The notes under the pieces are model-generated. The model ran no database searches, had not been told where the DNA came from, and was given only the letters and a program-made list of their open reading frames with translations. A DNA stretch of 64,000 nucleotides from Rhodeus uyekii. Its lineage: Eukaryota; Chordata; Actinopteri; Cypriniformes; Acheilognathidae. Of this stretch, positions 9,226-18,161 are shown piece after piece. The position numbers and the translations under genes are program-made. The stretch's first letter is position 1. The number at the start of each line of letters is the position of its first letter. The DNA lies in NCBI GenBank assembly GCA_037043235.1, contig JAWRVZ010000219.1, positions 694,501 through 758,500 of the forward strand, in the 5' to 3' direction.

Positions 9226-10310
9226 GGCGTTCCTAGCACAATTTAACACTTAGCTAACCACTATTAGCATGTAGCTATTCACTGCTAGCATATGTAGCAT
9301 GTTGGAAGTCCTGTTTGCTAGCATGAGTCAATAGACATCAACCCCCATGTCTCTACGACTCTCAGAAGCAGAGATATAGGTCTGGCTAAATGGTTGCTAG
9401 GGTTCTCTGTTTGGTTGCTAAGGAGTGGCTTCACAGCTACAGTGATGTTACTCCAAAGGCTCCTTGTGAGAATGAACCATATAAACCAACCAGAATGCCC
9501 CTACGACATTCAGAACTGAAGATATCTCACTTTGTATTTGGTTGCTAAGGTGCTCCATAATGGTTGCTAGGGCGTGGCTAGGAAGTGTTGAAGAAGTTGA
9601 TGATTGACAGTTTGCTAACCCGAGTCATACGAGCCCACCCTCAAATTTCTATGACTTTTCTATACAGACATAGAAGTCGATCTATTTGAATGGAAGTCTA
9701 TGGGACGGGTTGCTAAGGTGCTCTAAATGGTTGCTAGGGCGTGGCTTAATAGCTTCACTGTGATCCTGAGACACTCATTGGTCGCCTGAGTAAAATGAGC
9801 CCTCCCCCTTGTCTCTGTGACGCTGTGATGCAGAGCTATGTTCAATTCAAAATCCCTATGCAATTTGCCATAGTAGATGCTGTTTCATGGGACGGCCTTC
9901 CCCATTCATCCCTATGGGGTAAATTTGGGCAGCTCTAGCACCCCAGGGGTACAACGTTCACCCCATTGTGTGGTATGATTTTACAGAGGCTGTCACCCTC
10001 TTCAAATGTGGCGAGTTTCATCTTTTTACAAATTCCTCGCTCAGAGTTATTAATCGTCAAAGTTCGTCGCAATGTTAAGTCAATGGGATTTTTCGGCTGC
10101 TTTTTCGCCCCTGGGGCGAACATCGTACCCCCGATCCCTTAGAAAAGATATAGCACACTTGGTCAGAACAGGCCTGCGGCCTGTTCTGATTTTGGGGTCT
10201 GTGGCACTAAAGCTGTAGGACGAGTTAGAGTCAGAAAAAGGTGCTCAGAAGAATAAAAATAAGTTTATTAGCATTTCAATATGTTGGCTGCTTCTCAGCC
10301 AACTTAATTA
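9226..10310. repeat. Unclassified interspersed element carrying the minisatellite
   Basis: A unique-looking body contains repeated phrases such as GGTTGCTAGGGCGTGGCT (9559, 9730) and regularly spaced text of the form 'tctctacgac...cagaa' that suggests an old internally repeated unit. It ends with two perfect hairpins (10163-10189 and 10283-10303). No coding capacity is visible. Confidence 0.45.
10163..10189. repeat. Perfect hairpin, 12-bp arms
   Basis: TCAGAACAGGCC is followed by loop TGC and the exact complement GGCCTGTTCTGA. A second hairpin with 8-bp arms (GTTGGCTG/CAGCCAAC) is at 10283-10303. Such stems can mark the end of rolling-circle elements, but no CTRR end follows either one. Confidence 0.7.
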
Positions 10311-10682
10311 TAATTAATCAAAGATTTGCCCACACTTTTTTCTTGAGTCAGAAAGTAAATGATGTTTGATTCACGTTCGACTCACCTACATCCCTCAAGA
10401 GTTTACGGCATCCCTCCACTACCCCGACTTCTCACACTTAATTGTTCCTATCAAGTCAGGAATACGGGGGGAGTGCTCCAGATTCGGGCCAAATACCAAG
10501 CTCGGAGCCCTCTCCTCGGACAGCACGCCAAATACGCATACCTTTACCGCTCCTGAATCATTGATAAGTGTGAACTCGTGAACTACTAGAATTCACTTTT
10601 GTGTCCTCAGCTAAAACTTGAAGTACCTTTGATCTAATGCAGGAGTGTCCAAACTCAGTCCTGGAGAGACACTCTCCATATC
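10311..10682. other. Unclassified sequence, possible transposon fragment
   Basis: The stretch 10330-10600 is more GC-rich than its surroundings and reads like part of a dispersed element, but neither ends nor coding motifs could be fixed. Two overlapping open frames of about 65-71 codons have no recognisable features. Confidence 0.3.
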
Positions 10683-11560
10683 TACAGTGGAGTTCACTTA
10701 TCTCGACTCACGGTTAACTCGCCAATCCTATTATGTTTTTGAAGTGGAACCGCCAAACTCCCTATTTGTCTTAGTATTTTCTTGTGGGTTATGTCAATTC
10801 TTCTAAGTCGCCGAAATCTAATATCTCGAGCACAAAAGAGGGACATATTCTCCATTTCACTCGTTACCATGAGTTCACTGTGCATGCACTGAGTTCGCGT
10901 TGCACGTGGATCGCCGTCAGTGTTGCCAACTTAGCGCTTTTGTCGCTATATTTAGCGAGTTTTCAGACCACTATAGCACAAATTTAAAAAAAGCGACATA
11001 TCTAACTACTTTATCTGGAGTATTTGGAGACTTTTGGAGACTCTCTGAAGTGAAAGCACATATCGTTCTTACTCTTCTCAAGGAGCAGCGAGAGCTGCTG
11101 CATCCTCATCCCAAACCACTCACAGGTGGCCCGGTCCTTGCGCAGCAGCCGCTCCCAGATGCAGGGAGAGCAGGAGATGTTCACTCCTCCACGTGAAAAT
11201 GAATCACGCATGTGCGGAAAGCCGCCGTTGGCTGATTACACAAACACACCCCTTCTTCTGTTCTGACGTTTGCTCTGCTATGCACCGCTGCAAACTGAAG
11301 AGCCGAGGTTGTTAAAAGGTGGGACGAAGCCGAATTTGTTGAGAAAGCACATTAGACAGGCAGAAAATATGCAATCTAGAACAGCATGATGACCTCACGA
11401 ATATGTTATGACTGTTTACTCTTTGAGCGAAATTGTGTTTGCAATGTTTGCAATGTTATCAACCTTTTATAATTAAAGGTTTGTATTGAGAATCAAAGGT
11501 GTTTTTTTTTATTGTATACTGGTAAATCTCTGCTGTTAGTTGGAGCACATATGCCCTAAC
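10683..11560 (+). mobile_element. pogo/Tigger-like DNA transposon relic, copy A
   Basis: The left end reads TA then CAGTGGAGTTCACTTATCTC, fitting a TA target and a CAGT-starting terminus. The stretch 10770-10910 (CTCCCTATTTGTCTTAGTATT, GAGCACAAAAGAGGGACA) matches copy C at 46740-46900, and 11430-11555 (TGTATACTGGTAAATCTCTG) matches 47230-47330. Between about 10917 and 11420 is foreign sequence beginning GTTGCCAACTTAGCGC, so the copy is itself interrupted. No transposase frame survives. Confidence 0.5.
10917..11420. other. Insert within pogo copy A, unclassified repeat
   Basis: The insert starts with a motif pairing TTAGCGCTTTTGTCGC with TATTTAGCGAGTTTTC and contains a GC-rich middle (11080-11300). 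It interrupts sequence that is continuous in copy C. Open frames on both strands (10900-11211) have no recognised domain. Confidence 0.35.
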
Positions 11561-11576
11561 CCTAACACCCTAGGCC

Positions 11577-11800
11577 AGGGGTGGGCAAACTTTTTGTCTC
11601 GCGGGCCACATTGGTTAATTAAAATTGACAGAGGGGCCGCGATTGTTGACGGGGGCTGAGCGCGCCGCGATTGTTGACGGGCGCGCATACTCTCCACCAA
11701 AGCTTCAGCATCACTGCCGCTTGCAGCCGCGACAGAAAGACGTCACAGGGAAATGTAAAATGAAGAAGGTTTAATACAAGTTCGGCGGGCCGGATTAACA
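11577..11800 (+). mobile_element. hAT-like transposon end (fragment)
   Basis: It starts CAGGGGTGGGCAAACTTTTT followed by a 'gcgggccaca' stretch, the well-known terminus of Charlie-like hAT elements. A 'gcgggccggatt' phrase follows at 11786. The opposite terminus is not seen before sequence changes near 11800. It is a truncated non-autonomous copy. Confidence 0.65.
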
Positions 11801-11805
11801 AGCCC

Positions 11806-12765
11806 AGAAGACTGTGCCGATACGAAACCCATCTATAAAGCTTGTGTGACCAGTTTAATCGCCTCGAGTTTTCTTTCATTTCCATTTAACATCTGGGCAG
11901 TCATCAACCACTCTGACAGCCGATACAAGATTTACCAGTATACGATAAAAAACATCTTCAATTCTACCTTCAATTCACCTTCAAAATACAAACCTTTAAT
12001 TGTATTCTCCAACATTGCAAACACAATTTCTCTCACAGCGTGAACACAGTCACAACACACATAAACACATTCGCTCATAACACACTCATTTAGCTCGGAC
12101 ACAGTTCTGAAAGTATTGCACACACGTTTACTATGGTTTCGCGGCTGCACTACACTGCACCGCAAGAGTGAGTGAAGCGTCATTTGAGTGAGCAACCTTA
12201 CGGAGTGATACACGTGCAACGCAAACTTAGCACATGCGCAGTGAACTTGGTACTATCGTTAGTCACGGGGATCGAGATAACTGATGTTAAGTGGCGACTT
12301 TGTCCCTCTTTTGTGCTCGAGATGCTTTTGTCCTCTTTTGTTCAGCGACATAAAAGAATCAACATAACCGAGATATAAGTGGGATGAGTAGGTTCCAATG
12401 TAAAATATAATCAGTATAGCAGCGCTCTTCAACTGGACACCCAGTGTCCTACAGCCTTTAGTAAGAACCCTAACTGAACACACTTACATACACTGTATAA
12501 GTTTGCTAACAACAAAAGGCATATGTGCACCAACTAAGAGCAGAGATTGTAACAGCTACTTTGTTTATGTTGGGAATATACCTTTAAGACAGCGTCTGCT
12601 GTTTTTTGTACGCTGTTCTGGTGTGAGAACGGGGAGGAGAGTGTTTTTGAGTGAGGAGAGAGATGGCTTCACTCATTTCATTGGAAAATGGAAATGAAAG
12701 AACGCTCGAGGCGATTAAACTGGTCACACAAGCTTTATAGATAGGTTTCGTATCAGCACAATCTT
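11806..12765. repeat. Inverted repeat of about 85 bp flanking about 790 bp
   Basis: The left arm (11806-11893) and right arm (12683-12765) are reverse complements with few mismatches; both contain CTCGAGGCGATTAAACTGG in one orientation or the other. They enclose pogo copy B. This is either a foldback element or the two ends of a DNA transposon into which the pogo copy inserted. Confidence 0.6.
11930..12545 (-). mobile_element. pogo/Tigger-like DNA transposon relic, copy B
   Basis: On the minus strand this shares GGTTATGTTGATTCTTTTATG, GAGCACAAAAGAGGGACAAAG and a stretch like 47150-47260 with copy C. A separate piece at 12494-12545 corresponds to the right end of copy C, placed out of order, so the locus is rearranged. 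No coding frame survives. Confidence 0.5.
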
Positions 12766-13150
12766 CTCAAACAAACAGTAAAGAGCGTAAGTACAAACCA
12801 GGAAAAAGAACAAAACTCTGACGAACATCACAAATAAACCTGACTGAAATTTGCAAGTAGTTTTGAAAGCTTAGGTTGCTTTGACCTTGTCTGAAAGCTT
12901 AGGTTGCTGGCTTGTTGCTTTACTGCCCTGTCAGGCATTGATTATCAGGCAGCATTTAAGGTTCCTCTCGAAAACAGATTTTGTACTTCTGTGGCAGAAT
13001 AAACTTAATTATCTACAACAATACAGTGAGGGCTTTGGTCATAACTAAGATAATTAATGTAGAAATGACTTAAAAAGTGGAAAAATTGTCTTTGAGTGAG
13101 ATGTTTTTAATCTTTTATTAATTTATTTAATTTTTTATCAGGGTTACAGA
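12766..13150. other. Non-coding stretch, nothing recognised
   Basis: There is a short direct repeat (GAAAGCTTAGGTTGCT at 12865 and 12893). No gene or element is supported. Confidence 0.4.
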
Positions 13151-13645
13151 CTAGCTTATTGTACTGGGAGCACTGTAGCCTCTTGCTGAACATTTTGCGA
13201 GCTCAAGCAGAAAATCTAGGGGCACATCTTAAATCAACCTGCAACACAATTATTATACACCACCAGCATAAAGTACTGTCATGTCAGCACCGCTTGGATC
13301 ACCAATTCTCCTGGATCCATCACTGTCTGTCGGTTTCCTGACGTGACCTTGGCTTCTTCCTCCATTGGTTCTGCTGTGGGCCTTCATCCTGGCTAGTCTC
13401 TGTCATTCTCTGGCTCCTCCCTCCATCATCTGGTTTCCCTCTGGCTGATCCTCCCAGTTTCCTGGTTTTCAGCTTTGAGGTTGAGACTTTGAGACACAAT
13501 CCAGATGCCCCTCCTCTGTTGGATCCTGTTGTTTGTTTCTGCAGGAGGGTGTGCCTTCCGGGAGGGAATGTAATGGCAGGACTATTAAGATCATTATGTT
13601 TTGATTTAGATTTCCCTGTCTCTGTTTGTCTGAGTTCTCATGCAT
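13150..13645 (+). mobile_element. Possible gypsy-like pol 3' end and LTR edge relic
   Basis: The pyrimidine-rich, CT- and TGG-rich stretch (13320-13550), then a purine block near 13544-13568 (GGAGGGTGTGCCTTCCGGGA) followed by TGTAATGGCAGG, mirrors the purine tract and LTR start of the element at 61232-61260. All frames are broken. This rests on layout, not on a recognised domain. Confidence 0.35.
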
Positions 13646-14600
13646 TGTTAGGCCATCCGTGAAATACTCTGAGAAAATAACAGGTTGTAATACTCACACA
13701 AAAAAGTACATTTCTATCAGGGGTGCATAAATGTTCATAGGCACAAACAAGAAGGCACAAAATTGTACCAATGTTTATGCTGTACCTTTTAAGGCAGGAA
13801 GCAATAAAGCATTTGCACTATTTTATACAGTCCTTGATTTTTTCTGTGTGTAGAAAGACACATGTATTTCTGGAGCTTTGCCATCACATCAGGTTCCCTC
13901 ATACTGTATTTGCAGTGCATATGAGTTGCATAAGCAGCATGCGCTCATTGTGCGCATCGGATCCCTGGCTCATCACCGCAAGTTTTCTGTGCTATGCCGA
14001 AATCGACTGATCTATCGCTGCATCCGATCACGGATCCGACAGATCGGGAAAACTGACGGATGCGAGCTGTATCGTAGCGGTTTATCTTTGTTAAAGATGT
14101 GTGCGTGCCTCTTAAAGTAAGTAGTTCATGAACGTTTTATTTGCCCGAGTAAGTTAATATATGCGAGTGACAAATACGAACTAGCTTGTAAAGAGGACCG
14201 AGTTTGTATTTGCATACTGATTTCCTCACATACAACTGTTATGTTTCGAAGACATAATCTATGTGCCATTTATTCATATGGTTTATTTAATATTTACACC
14301 CATCGCATTTCTAAGAGTTAAAACACGCATGTGTTAGTATAAGTAAAGTTTTGTATGTATTTAAAGAAAAATGTGCATTCCTCAATATAGTCTTTCTTCA
14401 GTATCGCTTGATGCTCACCATTTACAGTTGTCAGCAACAAATAAAATAAAATATATCACACCCTTGCTAAAGGTTGGCATTCACATGATAATGTAAATAA
14501 TACGAAATCAATCGGTTATAGCCTAATAGACAATGTTTACATTAGCTGAGACAAAACTAAACATTCAGGGACTCAAAAACAGCGAATATTAATGTCGAGA
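13646..14600. other. Intergenic sequence upstream of the NLR gene
   Basis: No gene was recognised. A GC-richer patch (13920-14060) with open frames of about 80 codons on the plus strand has no known motif. Confidence 0.35.
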
Positions 14601-14641
14601 GCAGGCCGGTGTGGATGTGTTCCGTCAGATCCTCACTGACG

Positions 14642-14653
14642 GAAAACGAAAGC
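14642..14653 (+). promoter_or_regulatory. ISRE-like element, distal first exon
   Basis: GAAAACGAAAGC matches the GAAANNGAAA core bound by IRF/ISGF3. It lies 60-70 bp before a 5' splice site, where a short first exon would be expected. The same core occurs again at 16001. Confidence 0.6.
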
Positions 14654-14654
14654 G

Positions 14655-14713
14655 GTCAGATTTCAATACGCCATTTCTGGGATTCAGAGTGTAAAATGTC
14701 TTCTGGTGTCTCG
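14655..14713 (+). other. Candidate non-coding first exon 1a of the NLR gene
   Basis: The segment CCATTTCTGGGATTCAGAG through GTGTCTCG is followed by a strong donor GTAAGT at 14714. The exon and its flank are duplicated at 16010-16087. It contains an ATG at 14696 (MSSGVS up to the donor), absent from the second copy. The transcription start is not known and the left limit is approximate. Joining to 17160 would close this frame after about 22 codons, so it would be an upstream ORF. Confidence 0.45.
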
Positions 14714-16000
14714 GTAAGTTCATTAAACGTGTTAGTTATAATATGAAGGAGGATGTTTGCGTGTGAACATATTAAGCGTGTGTCAGTTGTTCGCGGTAGA
14801 AATTGAGATTTTTGTCGCATCTGAATTAGAAGCGTTTACGCTAGGGCGTTCACATTTTGACTGAAGGTAGTTTGCAGCTTCATCAGCATAAGTTTCAAGT
14901 CTCACAAGGAGTTAGGCTGCCCGACTTGCAATCTTATTGTTACAGTAATTATACTCTTAACAGAAGTTACTAACGTCATTACTGAAGCTTAAATGATTCT
15001 GTTTGGTTAAGAAATAAGGGTAAATAAAACTACTAATTTCACACAAAATAGCAGTCTGAAGCATATCGAGATCACATGGTTGACAACAAGGTCTTTTGTT
15101 CACGCACTAAGTGACCTTCCAGATTGCAGAACTGTTTTTCTAAGCGTCAGATTGTCGAGAAAAACTAGTCATTCCGTCTCCTTATGGTGTCAGTTGATTA
15201 TCTAACCCATGCTGTTTGTAACTGAGCAAACTGATACACACACAAACACAGATTTACATGAGACACACAAACACACATAGGCTATATCCATGACACACAC
15301 ACATAGAAATACACACACATAGCATTATGGTTTAATGAAACTTTCCCCAAAACATACTTATAAACGTTTTTTTTCTCTCAGTGTGAAGTTCAGACATTAT
15401 TCATCACTTGTGTTTGAATATAGAAAAGGAAAGTAAATGCTTTAACAAATAATTGGTTACATAAGTGAGAGACTGAAGTGTACATACATTTGAAGAAATA
15501 ATTCAAAAACTTAAATTATAAATCAATAACTTGATCATAAACCACTCATCACAAATCCCTCAAAACGATGTATATTGAAGCGGCGTTGGATTCAAGAATC
15601 AGTTCCTTCATTGTAATCAATAAAGTCTTGTTTGTATTTGAAGGGAAATGAAAACAAAGAAAACTGCATTTATCAGTAAAGAGAAGAGGATCTTGTCCTT
15701 CTATGCAAAAAATATTATTTACTATGTATTTAAGAACAAACAAACACGTAATTTGTGTTTTTGAGTTTTGTTTCATAATATGAAATTAACAATATTATCA
15801 TTATTGTCTATTAACCGATTCATTTCATATTATGAGGCAACTCCAAAACATAAATTACATGTATTTATTTGCTTGTTTGTTTGACGCCGACCCACGACTA
15901 AAAACAGCGAGAGCAAGTATGGACGTGTGGCGTTTCAGGAGGAATAATAAAATCATGTGTTTCCTCCAACTGAACGTGTAGCTCCTCCTTCCCTCAGTCT

Positions 16001-16010
16001 GAAAACGAAA
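16001..16010 (+). promoter_or_regulatory. ISRE-like element, proximal first exon
   Basis: GAAAACGAAA, continuing GCGAGAC, matches the ISRE core and sits in the same position relative to the second copy of the first exon as the distal site. The duplication of promoter plus exon suggests two interferon-responsive starts. Confidence 0.65.
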
Positions 16011-16087
16011 GCGAGACGCCATTTCAAGGATTCAGAGTGTTAAATATTTTCGGGGATTCAGAGTGTAAAACGTCTTCTGGTGTCTCG
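16011..16087 (+). other. Candidate non-coding first exon 1b of the NLR gene
   Basis: This is a copy of exon 1a with an internal repeat (GGATTCAGAGTGT occurs twice). It ends GTGTCTCG before the donor GTAAGT at 16088. The ATG of exon 1a is ACG here, so the upstream ORF is lost. The downstream intron start is also similar to that of exon 1a (TTATTAAACGTGT). Confidence 0.45.
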
Positions 16088-17159
16088 GTAAGTTTATTAA
16101 ACGTGTGATAGTTATGAAGATGATTATATGTGTGGTAATATGAAGGATGTTTGCGTGTGAATATGTAAAGCTTGTGTCAGCTGTTCGCGGTAGAAACTGA
16201 GATGTTGTTCGCATCTGAACTGGAAGGGCAGGGCGTTCAAACTCTCGACTCTATCCGTGTTTCAGCCCGATATAATCAACCAGGAGAAAACCAACAACAA
16301 GTCTGGAGTTTAGGAGAAATAGAGGAAGCACAAAGCGAAAGCAAATATACGAACTGAGGCCTATGAATGTCCGTAAACACTCAACCAGATTAAAGCGGAA
16401 ATGAAGCAGTCAGTCAAGTTGACATTATATTTATTTCAGAATGTATTATGTATATATTAGAGAGAGCAAACATGATTAAAGTAACTGTTTTAAAGGAAAA
16501 AAGACGTTTTGTTTGCTTAAAATAAATGTCTCACCATCTTGCACCACCTCAACATGTGACATCTCTTTTTTTTAATTGAGTTGAAAATAGAAATAATAAG
16601 GTAAAAAGAAAATAAAGGTAAATATAAATTATAGATCACTGACAGCAGAGATGGAGGGTGAACCGACTCTAGTGTAAGACTAGATTTGATTCCTCACCAA
16701 CCCTTTGGCACGAACAATCAACCTTTTTTGAGTACCATCTTCACGAACCACATTTTCCATCTAAGTTACACAAATTCAAGATTAAAACAATTCATTATTG
16801 TTTTCTTTTTTTATATAAAAATTGTCAGTTTAAACAACATTGATCTTGTCAGTTAGATTAATTTGCATTAGAGTCACACAATAATCAACACACAAGTTGT
16901 CCAAATTACATTGACTTATTACGAAAAAGTGTCTATGTATATTATGAAATAATGACTTAACATCTTATAATAATGAGACTTATTTTCTTATATTTCTACG
17001 CATGGACAGAGCAGTGGAGCAGAGGGAAGTGACACCTGCTGGTTAAAGTAAATGTAAACGAAGGGAAATTACATTATTTGTTGTTTAAGTGTAACATGCA
17101 TGAGTAGATGTGTTGATATTGACACATTTCTCGTATGTGTCTTGACTGTTTGATTTGCA

Positions 17160-17260
17160 GGTTCATCATGAACACAGCCTAGAGTCACAGAAAACACCTT
17201 TAAAATCATAATCATTCAGGGGAGATTTACACAGAAGTGGGCAGTGGATTGGGGGAAAGC
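17160..17260 (+). other. Possible 5' UTR exon
   Basis: It is preceded by a good acceptor (TGTTTGATTTGCAG at 17159) and followed by a GTATTG donor candidate at 17261. It contains stops in all useful frames. It could connect exon 1a/1b to the coding exon through an acceptor at 17366 (CTACACACAG). This is a splice prediction by eye only. Confidence 0.35.
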
Positions 17261-17392
17261 GAGGTATTGAACATGTTGTGTGATCTCGCATTTACATGCT
17301 TTGACCAGTGGGTGGAACTGGTACAAGTACCAGATAATAAGTTATTATCTCTGTTTCTACACACAGGCCTGCAATAAAGTCTATAATCTAGG

Positions 17393-17425
17393 ATGAACAG
17401 AAGCAGAAGTCTGCCTGTAAAATGA
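17393..17425 (+). promoter_or_regulatory. Upstream ORF overlapping the NLR start codon
   Basis: An ATG at 17393 opens ten codons (MNRSRSLPVK) and stops at TGA 17423-17425, so stop and main start overlap as ATGA. This arrangement can allow re-initiation or dampen translation of the main frame. Confidence 0.5.
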
Positions 17426-18161
17426 GTCTGTGGGAGGAGAGAGAGGAGGCAGCATCTGGAGAAACATTTCCAGTATCCAGCTGTGTGTCCATGAAGAGCA
17501 ACAACTCCATGTTTCAACCCCCTGAACTCCGTGATGGAGCATCTTCAGGATTCAGCTGTGTGTCCATGAAGAGCAACACATCCATGTTTCAACCCCCTGA
17601 ACTCCGTGATGGAGCATCTTCAGGATTCAGCTGTGTGTCCATGAAGAGCAACACATCCATGTTTCAACCCCCTGAACTCCGTGATGGAGCATCTTCAGGA
17701 TTCAGCTGTGTGTCCATGAAGAGCAACACATCCATGTTTCAACCCCCTGAACTCCGTGATGGAGCATCTTCAGGATTCAGCTGTGTGTCCATGAAGAGCA
17801 ACACATCCATGTTTCAACCCCCTGAACTCTGTGATGGAGCATCTTCAGGATTCAGCTTTTTGTCCATGAAGAGCAACACATCCATGTTTCAACCCCCTGA
17901 ACTCCGTGATGGAGCATCTTCAGGATTCAGCTGTGTGTCCATGAAGAGCAACACATCCATGTTTCAACCCCCTGAACTCCGTGATGGAGCATCTTCAGGA
18001 TTCAGCTGTGTGTCCATGAAGAGCAACACATCCATGTTTCAACCCCCTGAACTCTGTGATGGAACATCTCCAGGATTCAGCTGTGTGTCTATAATGAGCA
18101 ACACATCCATGTTTCAGCCCCCTGAACTTCATGATGGACCTGCTGTGACCTCTAACCCTGT
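17422..18161 (+). CDS. NLR exon: start codon and nine N-terminal 25-residue repeats
   Basis: After MSLWEEREEAASGETFPVS come nine tandem units of the type SCVSMKSNTSMFQPPELRDG plus ASSGF, 75 bp each. Units 2-4 are identical; unit 6 has SFLSMKS, and the last ends in a variant (SCVSIMS, then HDGPAVTSNPV). The donor is GTGAGT at 18162. Such repeats, rich in Ser and with a PPEL core, are known at the N-termini of many fish NLRs, usually in low number; nine in one exon points to recent slippage or unequal crossing-over. No PYD, CARD or death domain is present. Confidence 0.85.

Noticed and set aside
10150..10310. Helitron 3' end
   Set aside because: The hairpins fit, but no CTRR end within about ten bases and no 5' TC end were found.
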